Positions 25,423-34,579 of a stretch of 64,000 nt of DNA are shown here, in pieces. Position 1 is the first letter of the stretch; every line of letters starts with the position of its first letter. Origin of the DNA: Sva-07 sp963715825 (lineage in GTDB: Bacteria > Actinomycetota > Acidimicrobiia > Acidimicrobiales > Ilumatobacteraceae); NCBI GenBank assembly GCA_963715825.1, contig CAVQSI010000041.1, forward strand, positions 62,001 through 126,000, read 5' to 3'. The notes below the pieces were generated by a model. That model did no database searches. It was not told where the DNA came from and worked only from the letters and a program-made list of their open reading frames with translations. The position numbers were made by a program, and so were the translations under genes.

Positions 25423-26628
25423 ATGGAGTTCCGGCGCATCGAGAATCTGCCCCCGTACGTCTTTTCGATCATCAACGGCTTGAAGATCGAGGCACGCCGC
25501 GCCGGCGCCGACGTCGTCGACCTCGGCTTCGGCAACCCCGACATCCCGTCGCCGCAGATCGCCGTGGACAAGCTCGCCGAGGCAGCACAGAACCCGAAGA
25601 ACCACCGCTACTCGCTCAGCCGCGGGCTGCCGAAGCTGCGCGAGGCGATCGCCGGCTACTACAAGAACAAGTGGGACGTCGACCTCGACCCCGAGCTGGA
25701 GATCACGAACGTGATCGGCTCGAAGGAGGGCTTCAGCCACCTGATGTGGGTGCTGCTCGGCAACGACGACGCGGCCATCGTGCCCAGCCCCAGCTACCCG
25801 ATCCACATCTACGGCCCCCTGTTCGCCGGAGCCGACCTGCGCCAGGTGCCGATGAAGTTCCTGGCCGACCCCGACCAGCGCGAGCACTTCGCCGACGACT
25901 TCATGGCCAGCCTGCAGACCGCGTGGGACGTCGGCTGGCCCAAGCCACGGGTGTTGGTGATCTCGTTCCCGCACAACCCGACCGGCGCCACCGTCGACCT
26001 CGCCTTCATGCAGCGCGTCGTCGACTTCTGCCGCGAGCACGAGATGATCGTCGTGCACGACTTCGCCTACGCCGACGTCGGCTTCGACGGCCACCAGCCG
26101 CCCAGCATCCTCCAGGCCGAGGGTGCCAAGGAGTGCGCCGTCGAGCTGTACTCGATGACCAAGAGCTTCTCGATGGCGGGCTGGCGCAGCGCGTTCCTGC
26201 TCGGCAACGCCGAGGTCGTCCAGGCGCTCGTGAAGCTCAAGAGCTACCTCGACTACGGCATGTTCCAGCCGGTGCAGATCGCCGCCACCGTCACGATCAA
26301 CGAAGCTGCCGACTACCCCGACGAGATCCGTGCGATCTACGAGTCGCGCTGCGATGCGCTCATCGACGGACTGGGACGTATCGGCTGGGACATCCCCAAG
26401 CCGGGCGGCTCGATGTTCGTGTGGGCGCCGATCCCCGAGCCGTACGCCGAGATGGACTCCGTCGAGTTCTGCTCGATGATCGTGCGCGACGCCGACGTGG
26501 CGCTGTCGCCGGGCGTCGGCTTCGGTCCCGGCGGCGAGGGATTCGTGCGGTTCGCGCTCATCGAGAACGAGAAGCGCATCCAGCAGGCGATCCGCAACCT
26601 CAAGCGCGGCCTGCCCAAGCTGGGCTGA
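25423..26628 (+). CDS. alaC: Alanine aminotransferase, AlaC-like
   Basis: A 401-residue PLP-dependent class I/II aminotransferase. The N-terminus RIENLPPYVFSIINGLK and the block SRGLPKLREAIAGYYK match AlaC-type glutamate-pyruvate aminotransferases. The PLP site includes SFPHNPTGATVD, VVHDFAYADVGFDG and the Schiff-base Lys in SMTKSFSMAGWRSAF. The C-terminal Arg region is GFVRFALIENEKRI. It probably makes alanine from pyruvate and glutamate, though LL-diaminopimelate aminotransferase relatives share these motifs. ATG 25423 starts the family N-terminus. Confidence 0.88.
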   Translation: MEFRRIENLPPYVFSIINGLKIEARRAGADVVDLGFGNPDIPSPQIAVDKLAEAAQNPKNHRYSLSRGLPKLREAIAGYYKNKWDVDLDPELEITNVIGSKEGFSHLMWVLLGNDDAAIVPSPSYPIHIYGPLFAGADLRQVPMKFLADPDQREHFADDFMASLQTAWDVGWPKPRVLVISFPHNPTGATVDLAFMQRVVDFCREHEMIVVHDFAYADVGFDGHQPPSILQAEGAKECAVELYSMTKSFSMAGWRSAFLLGNAEVVQALVKLKSYLDYGMFQPVQIAATVTINEAADYPDEIRAIYESRCDALIDGLGRIGWDIPKPGGSMFVWAPIPEPYAEMDSVEFCSMIVRDADVALSPGVGFGPGGEGFVRFALIENEKRIQQAIRNLKRGLPKLG

Positions 26629-26695
26629 GCATCCGTAACACGATGGTCACGGGGTGGTCACGGCCGATGCGCGCGCCGACGGTACGGTCCCGGCC

Positions 26696-27316
26696 GTGAT
26701 CACCATCGTCGTACGGGTCTGGATGCCCGACCGTCCGGGCGCGCTGGGCCAGGTGGCCAGCCGCATCGGCGCGGTCCGTGGCGATGTGCTGTCGATCGAG
26801 ATCCTCGAGCAGGGCGGCGGTCGCGCAATCGACGAACTCACGGTCGCGCTGCCCGACGACGGCCTGATGTCGCTGTTGACCGCGGAGATCGACGCCGTGG
26901 ACGGGGTCTCCGTCGAGAGCATCCGAGTGGTCGACCCCGACCGGACCGACGCGAGCCTCTCGGCGTTGGCCCTCGGGGCGGCGATGGCGGAGAGTCAGCC
27001 CGACGAGCGCCTCGAGGTGATGGTCCGCGGTATCCAACGCTTCGCCGAGACCGACTGGGTGATCGTGCTGAGCGACGGCGCACCGATCGCCGAACTCGGC
27101 GATCCTCCCGACGTGGGGTGGCTGACCGCGTTCCTCGCCGGCAGCGAACACCTCGACGGCCTCGACGACTCGGCGCCGAGTGATCTGCTGTGGGGGCACA
27201 TGATCACCTCGGCGCTCACCGTCGCCGCCGGTCGAACCGGCAACCCGATCCACGAACGCGAGCGCGTGCGGTTCTCGCTGCTGCTCCGGCTCGCCGACGC
27301 ACTCATCGCCACCTGA
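26696..27316 (+). CDS. ACT-domain protein
   Basis: A 206-residue protein. The first 75 residues are an ACT domain (VVRVWMPDRPGALGQVASRI, then GDVLSIEILEQGGGRAIDEL), a fold that binds amino acids or other small regulators. The C-terminal part, Asp/Glu-rich with EVMVRGIQRFAETDWVIVLS, matches no domain I can name. A regulatory sensor of amino acid state is a reasonable guess, not shown. The GTG 26696 start places the ACT domain at the N-terminus as usual; an in-frame ATG 42 bases upstream is less likely. Confidence 0.72.
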   Translation: MITIVVRVWMPDRPGALGQVASRIGAVRGDVLSIEILEQGGGRAIDELTVALPDDGLMSLLTAEIDAVDGVSVESIRVVDPDRTDASLSALALGAAMAESQPDERLEVMVRGIQRFAETDWVIVLSDGAPIAELGDPPDVGWLTAFLAGSEHLDGLDDSAPSDLLWGHMITSALTVAAGRTGNPIHERERVRFSLLLRLADALIAT

Positions 27317-27348
27317 GGCCCCTCCGGGCGCCGTTCGGGCTCGCGGTG

Positions 27349-28842
27349 TCAGCTCACCCAGTTGCGTGAGCGTTCGACGGCGCGCAGCCACTGGGCGTGG
27401 AGGGCGTCCGCGACGGTGCGGTCGGCATCGGGGGAGAACTCGGCGTCGAGACCCCACTGCTCGCCGACCTCGTCGACCGACGCCCAGACGCCTTCGGCGA
27501 GCCCCGCCAGGTAGGCGGCCCCCAGTGCCGTGGTCTCCTGATCCACCGGTCGCTGCACGGTGACGCCGAGCTGGTCGGCTTGGAACCGGCACAGCACGTC
27601 CATCGCCGACGCGCCCCCGTCGACGCGCAACTCGACGAGCGGCGTCCCGCTCGCTGCGGTCATTGCGTCGACGACGTCGCGTGTCTGGTAGGCCATCGAC
27701 TCGACCACGGCGCGTGCGATCTCGGCGCGCCCGGTCCCGCGGGTGATGCCCACGATCGTGCCGCGGGCGTACGGATCCCACCATGGTGAACCGAGCCCGG
27801 CGAATGCCGGCACGACGTAGACGCCGCCGGTGTCGTCGACCGACTCGGCGAGCGGGCCGGTCTCGGCGGCGGCGTCGATGATCTGCAAGCCGTCTCGGAG
27901 CCACTGGACCGCGGCGCCGGTGACGAAGATCGACCCCTCGAGCGCGTAGTGGGTCGTGCCGTCGGCGAGCGTCCACGCCACCGTGGTCAGCAAGCCCTCG
28001 GTGGGCGGCGGGCACGTCTCGCCGACGTTGAGCAACACGAACGACCCGGTGCCGTAGGTGTTCTTCGCCATCCCCGGCTGCACGCAGGCCTGACCGAACA
28101 GCGCTGCCTGCTGGTCGCCGGCGATGCCGCTGATCGCGATGCCGTCGGGAACGCCGCAGTCGGGCGACGTGACCCCGATGCGTCCGCTCGACGGAACGAT
28201 CTCGGGCAGGGCGGCAATCGGAACGCCGAGCAACTCACACAGCTCCGGATCCCACGAACACGACCGGATGTCGCACAGCATGGTGCGGCTCGCGTTCGTG
28301 GCGTCGGTGACGAAGCGGCTCCCGCCGGTGAGATTCCACACCAACCAGGAGTCGATCGTGCCGATCGCCAGGTCGTCGTCGACGGGGATGTCGCGGTGTT
28401 CGAGCAGCCAGGCCGCCTTGGTGGCCGAGAAGTACGGATCGAGCACCAGCCCGGTGCGCTCTCGGATGAGGGGGAGATGACCCGCGGCTGCGAGCTCGTC
28501 GCAGCGAGCGGCGGTACGACGGTCCTGCCACACGATGGCATTGCCATAGGGCTCGCCGGTCGAGCGGTTCCAGGCCAGGACGGTCTCGCGCTGGTTGGTG
28601 ATGCCGATGGCAGCGACGTTCGCTCGTCCGACCTCGCCGATCACCTCACGCAACGTTTCGGCGGCGACGGCCCAGATCTCGGTGGCGTCGTGCTCGACCC
28701 ACCCGGGCGCAGGGAAGTGCTGAGCGAACTCGCGGTAGGCAGCGACCGCGGGTCGTGCATCGGCGAACACCGCTCGGCTGCGCACGCCGGTGGTGCCTGC
28801 GTCGATCGCGATCACGCAGCGGTCGTCGTCGGTCATGCCCAT
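27349..28842 (-). CDS. glpK: Glycerol kinase
   Basis: GlpK phosphorylates glycerol to sn-glycerol 3-phosphate. The 497-residue length is standard. Motifs are VIAIDAGTTGVRSRAVF, GITNQRETVLAWNRSTGEP, NAIVWQDRRTAARC, DPYFSATKAAWLLEH and the FGGY signature region ELRVDGGASAMDVLCRFQAD. Product would feed glpD at 9051-10763. ATG 28842 overlaps the stop of the upstream small membrane protein (TGATG) and has GGAAGAAG ahead of it. A second FGGY kinase in the glpD operon is more divergent; this one carries the canonical glycerol-site motifs. Confidence 0.93.
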   Translation of the reverse strand: MGMTDDDRCVIAIDAGTTGVRSRAVFADARPAVAAYREFAQHFPAPGWVEHDATEIWAVAAETLREVIGEVGRANVAAIGITNQRETVLAWNRSTGEPYGNAIVWQDRRTAARCDELAAAGHLPLIRERTGLVLDPYFSATKAAWLLEHRDIPVDDDLAIGTIDSWLVWNLTGGSRFVTDATNASRTMLCDIRSCSWDPELCELLGVPIAALPEIVPSSGRIGVTSPDCGVPDGIAISGIAGDQQAALFGQACVQPGMAKNTYGTGSFVLLNVGETCPPPTEGLLTTVAWTLADGTTHYALEGSIFVTGAAVQWLRDGLQIIDAAAETGPLAESVDDTGGVYVVPAFAGLGSPWWDPYARGTIVGITRGTGRAEIARAVVESMAYQTRDVVDAMTAASGTPLVELRVDGGASAMDVLCRFQADQLGVTVQRPVDQETTALGAAYLAGLAEGVWASVDEVGEQWGLDAEFSPDADRTVADALHAQWLRAVERSRNWVS

Positions 28843-29213
28843 CAGCGCTTCTTCCTGCTGGACGACTTGGGGCGATTGCCCCCACCTGCGGTACGGCTCG
28901 TCGGCGCAGGTTTTGCTCGTGGCGTCCCGTCGCTCGCCCCTGATGTCGACGCCGAATTCGCCGTCGAGGAAGCCGGCGCGTTCTTCGCGGCGTTCCGCAC
29001 GTCCTTCAGGCGGGCTCGCTGGTAGCCGAACTTGGCCATCACCGCACCGAAGCCCAGGTACAGCGGGCCGCTGATCAGCACGCCGGCGATCGCGCCCAGG
29101 ACGTTGTCGCCGCGGAAGAACAACAGGAAGATCGCGGTCATGATCGCCGCATAGATCAACCACTCACGGATCAGCCGGTTCCACGGAACCGGTCGGGTGC
29201 TGTCCCAGGCCAT
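28842..29213 (-). CDS. Small membrane protein with basic tail
   Basis: I do not recognise the family. The 123-residue protein has two hydrophobic helices (about residues 17-35 and 39-60). After KFGYQRARL comes a disordered Ala/Ser/Pro/Lys-rich tail ending SSRKKR. Topology suggests a short membrane hairpin with both ends in the cytoplasm. It overlaps glpK by one base (TGATG), so they are translationally coupled. Upstream lies the GerMN lipoprotein gene, 68 bases away. Confidence 0.65.
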   Translation of the reverse strand: MAWDSTRPVPWNRLIREWLIYAAIMTAIFLLFFRGDNVLGAIAGVLISGPLYLGFGAVMAKFGYQRARLKDVRNAAKNAPASSTANSASTSGASDGTPRAKPAPTSRTAGGGNRPKSSSRKKR

Positions 29214-29281
29214 GGCAGTGTCCTACCAGCGTCGGCGGTGGTGGTCCAACACCGGGAGCGGCGAGATCGTCGGGGGCGACA

Positions 29282-29884
29282 TCACGGGATCGGCGACGGG
29301 ATCGCCGGGAAGGCCGGTTGGGTCGACTCGACGAGGCCGGGATAGTCGTAGCGGGTGAGCGGACGGTCGGTGAGTTCGCCGTTGCCGAGTGGCCAGACCC
29401 GCGGTTCGCCGTCGATGCGGAGCTGGACCGACTGCACGCCGTCGATGTCGGTGGCGGTGGACACGATCTGCGCGACGGCGAGGCGGAGGCCGTCGGGTGT
29501 CAGATCGTCGAAGACGTCGTTCAGGTCGATCGTCAGCACCTGGCCGACCGTTCGTGCACCCTCGAGCTCGACGTCTGCGGGGACCGCCGTGTCGAGCTGC
29601 GCTTCGCGTTCGTCGGCGTTGGGCCCGGCGAACAGCGAATCGAGGATCGACGCCGGAGCGGTGGCCACGTCGCGTTGGACCGAACGCAGGCGCTGGGGTG
29701 CGTCGACGTCGGCCGGCGCCAACAGGAAGATGCGGTTCGTGCCCGCTGCCTCGTCGCCGGTCGCCGGCTCACCGAAGACGTTCGCGCGCTCGTCGGGGAG
29801 GTCGTTGGGCGACGCGTCGGGTTGGATCGAGCATCCGGCCGTCGTGACGAGCGCCACGATCGTCAACACGACGAACCGCCTCAT
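29282..29884 (-). CDS. GerMN-domain lipoprotein (LpqB-like)
   Basis: A 200-residue lipoprotein. The signal peptide MRRFVVLTIVALVTTAGC ends in a lipobox cysteine, so it should be anchored outside the membrane. A GerMN domain follows: IFLLAPADVDAPQRL, then SILDSLFAGPN, then VLTIDLNDVFDDL and VQLRIDGEPRVWPL. Being the third gene after response regulator and histidine kinase mirrors mtrA-mtrB-lpqB of Mycobacterium, where LpqB modulates the kinase. Here only the GerMN part is present; the beta-propeller of LpqB is missing. ATG 29884 overlaps the kinase stop by 4 bases. Confidence 0.82.
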   Translation of the reverse strand: MRRFVVLTIVALVTTAGCSIQPDASPNDLPDERANVFGEPATGDEAAGTNRIFLLAPADVDAPQRLRSVQRDVATAPASILDSLFAGPNADEREAQLDTAVPADVELEGARTVGQVLTIDLNDVFDDLTPDGLRLAVAQIVSTATDIDGVQSVQLRIDGEPRVWPLGNGELTDRPLTRYDYPGLVESTQPAFPAIPSPIP

Positions 29885-31323
29885 TCGTCGAGCTCCGCAG
29901 CCATCAGCTCGATCACGAAGCGGGCGCCGGACTCGCCATCGAGACGATCCTCGACCCAGACGCGTCCACCGTGCATGCGCACGTGCTCGTCGACCAGCGA
30001 CAGCCCGAGACCGGCGCCCTCGCTGCCGGTGCGGCGACCGGCGCCGCCACCGCGGGCGAACCGTTCGAACACCAGGTCCCGCTCGTCCTCGGCCACGCCG
30101 GGGCCGTGGTCTTCCACGGCGATCAGGATGTGTGACATCGGTTCGTCGTCGGGGTTGATCACCGTGATCGAGACCTCGGGCTCGCCGCCGCCGTAGGCGC
30201 GTGCGTTGTCGATCAGGTTGGCGATGACCCGGGCGAGCCGGCGTCGGTCGCCGCGAATCAAGGCGCGCTCGGCGCGCTCGGACACGTGCACCGGCGTCGC
30301 CGGAAGCGAGCTGACCGCTATGGCGTGGCGCACGAACTCGGCAGCGAGGAGCTCCTCCATGTGCAGGCGGATCGCTCCGGCGTCGAATCGAGAGATCTCC
30401 AGCAGGTCCTCGACGAGGCCCTGGAACCGCACCACGTCGCTGGCCAGGAGGTCGAGCGCAGCTTGCGAACGCTCGGGGAGTTCGTCGCGGCGAGCTTGCA
30501 TGACCTCGACCGACGCGGACAACGTCATCAACGGCGACCGCAGTTCGTGGCTGACGTCGGACGCAAACCGTGCGTCGCGCTCGACGCGCTGCTGGAGCGC
30601 GGCGGCCATGTCGTTGAACGACTCGGTGAGGATCCGCAGGTCCGGGTCGTCGGTGGTCTCGAGCCGGGTGTCGAGGCGACCGCCGGCGATCGCAGAGGCC
30701 GCCTGGGCCGCCGTCCCGACAGGCCGCACGGCGCGACGGGCGGAGAAGATGCCGAGCAGGATGCCCAGGCCGGTCGTGATGGCAGCTGCAAAGATCAGCG
30801 ACAGTCGGACGCTCGACAGGGTCGAGTCGGCCTCGTCGAGGCTGAACGCCTCGAAATACGCGCCGATACCGGGGATGTCCCATCCGACGACCACGTTCAG
30901 CTCGTCGCCGATGCGAACGATCTGGCTGGCCGAGGTGCCTTCGTCGATCACCCTCGTGGCCAAGGGCGCGGGCACGTCGGCGTCCCGGAACGTGGCGCCG
31001 CCGCCGCTCCAGGTGTCGGCGTACCAGATCAGGTAGTCCTGCACCCCGATGCGGGTGAGCGAGGCGCGGGCTGCCTCGGCGTCGGCGGGCGTCGACCGCA
31101 GATCCCGCTCGACACCCTGGGCGTTGCGCTGCGAGGTGTTGATCGCCGTGTCGACGCGTTCGCTCTCGACGTTCGATCGCGTCAAGCCGTAGGTGGTCGT
31201 GGCGAGGAACACCGACAGCAGCAGCGAGCCGATGGTGAAGATCAGCAGGATGCGCCGACGCAGCCCGAGTGCCGCCGGGCGGGAGCGGTTGACCAGGCGA
31301 CGGAACCAGCCGCCGTCGGTCAC
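29881..31323 (-). CDS. Sensor histidine kinase (MtrB-like)
   Basis: A 480-residue membrane kinase. Two membrane helices (about residues 24-46 and 175-195) flank an extracytoplasmic sensor. A HAMP segment RRAVRPVGTAAQAASAIAGG follows. The phosphoacceptor His lies in FASDVSHELRSPLMTLSAS (residue about 260), then the ATPase motifs NLIDNARAYGG, VEDHGPGVAEDE and GAGLGLSLVDEHVRMHGG. It should phosphorylate the response regulator encoded just upstream. The GTG start overlaps that gene's stop (GTGA). The following GerMN lipoprotein gene suggests an MtrAB-LpqB-type envelope-sensing system. Confidence 0.9.
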   Translation of the reverse strand: MTDGGWFRRLVNRSRPAALGLRRRILLIFTIGSLLLSVFLATTTYGLTRSNVESERVDTAINTSQRNAQGVERDLRSTPADAEAARASLTRIGVQDYLIWYADTWSGGGATFRDADVPAPLATRVIDEGTSASQIVRIGDELNVVVGWDIPGIGAYFEAFSLDEADSTLSSVRLSLIFAAAITTGLGILLGIFSARRAVRPVGTAAQAASAIAGGRLDTRLETTDDPDLRILTESFNDMAAALQQRVERDARFASDVSHELRSPLMTLSASVEVMQARRDELPERSQAALDLLASDVVRFQGLVEDLLEISRFDAGAIRLHMEELLAAEFVRHAIAVSSLPATPVHVSERAERALIRGDRRRLARVIANLIDNARAYGGGEPEVSITVINPDDEPMSHILIAVEDHGPGVAEDERDLVFERFARGGGAGRRTGSEGAGLGLSLVDEHVRMHGGRVWVEDRLDGESGARFVIELMAAELDE

Positions 31324-32018
31324 GTCTGGAGCCGGTACCCGAGCCCGCGGACCGTGACGACGTGGCGGGGATTGGCTGGGTCGGCCTCGACCTTGGTACG
31401 CAGGCGCCGGACGTGGACGTCGACGAGGCGGCCGTCACCGAAGTAGTCGTAGCCCCAGACCTTGTCGAGCAGCACCTCGCGGCTCAGCACCTTGCCCGGA
31501 TCCTCGGCGAGTTCGCACAGCAGGCGGAACTCGGTCTTGGTGAGGTGGACCTCGTCGCCGCCGCGCAGCACCTTGCCTTCGTCCGGGATCAACTCGAGGT
31601 CGCCGAAGCTCAGCCTGGCGTGTCCCTGCGCGCTGGGCCGTATTCGGCGCAACAGTGCTCGGATGCGCGCCGACAGCTCCTTGGGGGCGAACGGTTTGGT
31701 GAGGTAGTCGTCGGCGCCGGCCTCGAGCCCGGCGACCACGTCGTGGGTGTCGTTGCGGGCCGTGACCATCACGACGGGGACGTCACTGGTGCGACGGAGC
31801 GTGCGACACAACTCGAAGCCATCGATGCCCGGCAGCATGATGTCGATCAACACGACATCAGGATTCGACCGCGCGAACTTCTCGATCGCCTCTTCGCCAC
31901 TCTCGGCTTCGTCGACGATCCATCCTTCGTCTTCGAGGGCGAGTTTGACCGCCGACCGGATGCGTTCGTCGTCTTCGACGGCCAGGATGCGTGTACCCAC
32001 ACCTCCATGATGCCGCAT
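31320..32018 (-). CDS. OmpR-family response regulator (MtrA-like)
   Basis: A 232-residue DNA-binding response regulator. The receiver has ILAVEDDERIRSAVKLALED, the phosphorylated Asp in VVLIDIMLPGIDGFELC, and DDYLTKPFAPKELSARI with the conserved Lys. The C-terminal winged helix reads HLTKTEFRLLCELAEDPG, VLLDKVWGYDYFGD and VDVHVRRLRTKVE. It leads a coupled operon with a histidine kinase and a GerMN lipoprotein, the order of mtrA-mtrB-lpqB, which in mycobacteria controls cell-wall and division genes. ATG 32018 is used; GTG 32000 is also possible. Neither has a good ribosome binding site. Confidence 0.9.
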   Translation of the reverse strand: MRHHGGVGTRILAVEDDERIRSAVKLALEDEGWIVDEAESGEEAIEKFARSNPDVVLIDIMLPGIDGFELCRTLRRTSDVPVVMVTARNDTHDVVAGLEAGADDYLTKPFAPKELSARIRALLRRIRPSAQGHARLSFGDLELIPDEGKVLRGGDEVHLTKTEFRLLCELAEDPGKVLSREVLLDKVWGYDYFGDGRLVDVHVRRLRTKVEADPANPRHVVTVRGLGYRLQT

Positions 32019-32057
32019 CGCCGACGAGAACGGCGACCATGCGGCGCAGAAGCCGTC

Positions 32058-32867
32058 TCAGCGCGGGTCGACGGACGTCCGTTCGAGCAGGTCGAGCAGC
32101 GCGGCGTGGACGTCCGGTGCGGCGGCGACGGTGGCGTCGGTGTCGGCCGGACCGCCGACGTAGTTCGACGTCGCAGCGCCGGCCTCGGCCGCGATCAGCA
32201 CGCCGGCGGCGAGATCCCACGAGTTGAGGTGCTCTTCGAAATAGGCGTCGAGGCGACCGCAGGCGACCATGCAGAGATCGAGCGCCGCCGATCCGTAGCG
32301 GCGCATGTCGCGCACGTGGGGGAGGAGCGCGGCGAGCCGTCGGGCTTGTCGCTCGCGGGTGGTTGGGGAGTAGTTGAACCCGGTTCCGATCAATGCCAGT
32401 GCGAGGTCGGAGCAGCTCGAGCAGCGGATCGGTTCGCCGTTGCGGGTGGCGCCTGCACCGCGTGCGGCGCTGAACAGTTCGTCGGTGACCGGGACGTACA
32501 CGGCGCCGGCGAGCGGGCCATCCCGGTCGACCACGGCGACGGAGGTGCACCATGCCGGCAGGTCGTAGACGAAGTTGACCGTGCCGTCGATGGGGTCGAT
32601 GTGCCACTCGAGCCCGGAGGTGCCGTCGTGCCCGGCGCCCTCCTCGCCGACGATCGAGTCGTCGGGGCGCCGCTCGCGCAGTGCGTCGACGATCAGCGCC
32701 TCGGCGGCCCGATCGAACTCGGTGACCGGATCGGTCGGCGTCGACTTCGTGTCGTGGTCGAGGGGTTGGCCGACCCCGAGGCGCCGCCGTCCGGCGAGCG
32801 CCAACGCGCCGGCGCGCTCGGCGAGGTCTGCCGCCAGTGAGCGAAGGTCGCCATCAGGCGCGGTCAT
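32058..32867 (-). CDS. Inositol monophosphatase family protein
   Basis: A 269-residue magnesium-dependent, lithium-sensitive type phosphatase. Metal-binding motifs are DSIVGEEGAG (Glu ligand), WHIDPIDGTVNFVYDLP (DPIDGT) and LNSWDLAAGVLIAAEAGA (WDxAAG). Likely substrates are inositol phosphate, histidinol phosphate or a related sugar phosphate; the family does not distinguish them by these motifs. In Actinobacteria inositol feeds phosphatidylinositol and mycothiol. ATG 32867 overlaps the upstream membrane protein stop by 4 bases. Confidence 0.88.
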   Translation of the reverse strand: MTAPDGDLRSLAADLAERAGALALAGRRRLGVGQPLDHDTKSTPTDPVTEFDRAAEALIVDALRERRPDDSIVGEEGAGHDGTSGLEWHIDPIDGTVNFVYDLPAWCTSVAVVDRDGPLAGAVYVPVTDELFSAARGAGATRNGEPIRCSSCSDLALALIGTGFNYSPTTRERQARRLAALLPHVRDMRRYGSAALDLCMVACGRLDAYFEEHLNSWDLAAGVLIAAEAGAATSNYVGGPADTDATVAAAPDVHAALLDLLERTSVDPR

Positions 32868-33202
32868 CGTGGCGCGTGCCCGGCGCCGGTGCGGTCCTCG
32901 ATCTCGCGCCACTCGCCGATGGCTCGCATGACCAGGACGGCGACGATCGCCATGCCGCCGGCGGCGACGACGGCGCCGATGAGCAGCCCGAGGCCCTTGG
33001 CGAGCCCGCAGTCGCCGTCGCACTGCAGCGCGATCAGCGAGTAGCCGATCAATGCGCCGGCGAGGCCGCTGAGCAGGATCGCGGCGAACGCTCCGATGCG
33101 CACGCCGACCGACGGCAACGCCGAGAGCGATCGGTCGGACTCGGGCGTCGGGCGCCTGCTCGATCCGCCAGTGCTCGATCCGGTGCTGTCGGCGGTGTTC
33201 AT
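32864..33202 (-). CDS. Small membrane protein
   Basis: I do not recognise the family. The 112-residue protein has a Ser/Thr/Gly/Pro-rich N-terminus, then two hydrophobic helices (about residues 33-57 and 70-93) joined by a loop with two cysteines (LQCDGDCGL). A short charged tail follows. It could be a minor envelope protein. Its ATG (33202) is on the opposite strand and adjacent to the dinB start region, so the promoters overlap. It is coupled to the downstream phosphatase gene. Confidence 0.6.
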   Translation of the reverse strand: MNTADSTGSSTGGSSRRPTPESDRSLSALPSVGVRIGAFAAILLSGLAGALIGYSLIALQCDGDCGLAKGLGLLIGAVVAAGGMAIVAVLVMRAIGEWREIEDRTGAGHAPR

Positions 33203-33233
33203 GGCGCGGATCGTAACGGGCCACACTGGGGAC

Positions 33234-34493
33234 GTGACCGGGCCGCGCCAGATCCTGCACGTGGACATGGACGCGTTCTTCGTCTCGGTCGAGCTTCGCC
33301 GCCGACCCGATCTCGCTGGGCAGCCAGTGGTGGTCGGCGGTACCGGCAACCGTGGCGTCGTTGCAGCGGCGTCGTACGAGGCTCGCCGTTTCGGGGTGCA
33401 CTCGGCGATGCCGTCGGCCGTCGCACGTCGGCGTTGCCCGCACGCTGTGTTCCTTCCCGGCGACCACTCGCTCTACGGCGAGGTCAGCGCCCAGGTCCGT
33501 GAGATCCTCGACCGCTACACGCCGCTGGTCGAACCGTTGTCGCTCGACGAGGCGTTCCTCGACGTCTCGGGCTCGCTGCGGCTGTTCGGTCCGGCGCCGG
33601 ACATCGCCGCCTCGATCCGACAGGACGTGTCTGCCGAGCTCTCGCTCGGTTGCTCGGTCGGCGTCGCGCCCAACAAGTTCCTGGCCAAACTGGCGTCGGT
33701 CGAAGCCAAGCCCCGTGCCACGCCGTCGGCGATCGAGCCAGGACCTGGCGTCGTCGTGGTCGCTGCCGGCAGGGAACGCGAGTTCCTCGACCCGCTCCCC
33801 GTCCAACGGCTGTGGGGAGTGGGGCCGGTCACGCTCGACAAGCTGCACCGGATCGGAATCCGGCGAGTCGTCGATCTGATCGCCGTCGACCGCTCGACGC
33901 TCCGCGCGGCCCTGGGCCACTCGCAGGCCGACCACCTCGCCTCGTTGGCCCGCGGCCTCGATGATCGGCCGGTCGAACCGGCGCGTGAGGCGAAGTCGAT
34001 CGGCCACGAGGAGACGTTTGCATCGAACACCTACCTCCCTTCGGAGATGCGCACGCATCTCGTTCGTCTCGCCGACTCGGTCGCATCGAGGCTTCGCCGC
34101 GCCGACGTCGGCGCTCGCACCCTGACGCTCAAGGTCCGCTTCGACGATGGATTCCACACGATCACCCGCTCCACCACGGCCGCCGAACCGGTCGATCAGG
34201 CCGAGATGATGGTGGCGCTGCTGCAACCGATCGTCGATGGGATCGATCCGTCTCCGGGTGTGCGGCTGGTGGGCGTGAGCGCATCGAACCTCGCCGCCGT
34301 CCACCACCAGCTCACGTTCGACGAGGCGACCGCGGCCGCGTCGGGGTCCGATTTCGGCGCCCGCGAAGCCGCGTTGGATCGCATCCGTGACCGCTTCGGT
34401 GTCGATGCGATCGGCCCAGCCAGCGCGGTGCAGGGTGGCCGGATCCGCAACGTGAAGCGGGGCGGCCAGCAGTGGGGGCCCGACGCCCCCTGA
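33234..34493 (+). CDS. dinB: DNA polymerase IV (Y family)
   Basis: DinB is a low-fidelity translesion polymerase. The 419-residue protein has the N-terminal metal site QILHVDMDAFFVSVELRRRP, the steric-gate region GNRGVVAAASYEARRFGVHS, and the catalytic PLSLDEAFLDVSGSL. The helix-hairpin region is LWGVGPVTLDKLHRIGI. The little-finger domain is present, and I see no clear C-terminal beta-clamp motif. GTG 33234 gives the standard start MTGPRQILHVDMD; ATG 33201 is in frame. I found no GAAC-N4-GTTC box upstream, so SOS control is not visible here. Confidence 0.92.
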   Translation: MTGPRQILHVDMDAFFVSVELRRRPDLAGQPVVVGGTGNRGVVAAASYEARRFGVHSAMPSAVARRRCPHAVFLPGDHSLYGEVSAQVREILDRYTPLVEPLSLDEAFLDVSGSLRLFGPAPDIAASIRQDVSAELSLGCSVGVAPNKFLAKLASVEAKPRATPSAIEPGPGVVVVAAGREREFLDPLPVQRLWGVGPVTLDKLHRIGIRRVVDLIAVDRSTLRAALGHSQADHLASLARGLDDRPVEPAREAKSIGHEETFASNTYLPSEMRTHLVRLADSVASRLRRADVGARTLTLKVRFDDGFHTITRSTTAAEPVDQAEMMVALLQPIVDGIDPSPGVRLVGVSASNLAAVHHQLTFDEATAAASGSDFGAREAALDRIRDRFGVDAIGPASAVQGGRIRNVKRGGQQWGPDAP

Positions 34494-34507
34494 CACGGGC
34501 TCGCAGA

Positions 34508-34522
34508 GAATCGCAACGATTC
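34508..34522. promoter_or_regulatory. Short inverted repeat before the DUF3040 gene
   Basis: GAATCG and CGATTC flank a CAA centre, about 58 bases before the DUF3040 start, and ATCGAATC follows nearby. It could be an operator or chance. No partner factor is suggested. Confidence 0.25.
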
Positions 34523-34579
34523 ACATCGAATCACGTCCACCGCGTTGAGGATCGACCGGAAACGTGCGATGATTACCCC

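Noticed and set aside
33180..33234. LexA box upstream of dinB
   Set aside because: I found no GAAC-N4-GTTC sequence near the dinB start.
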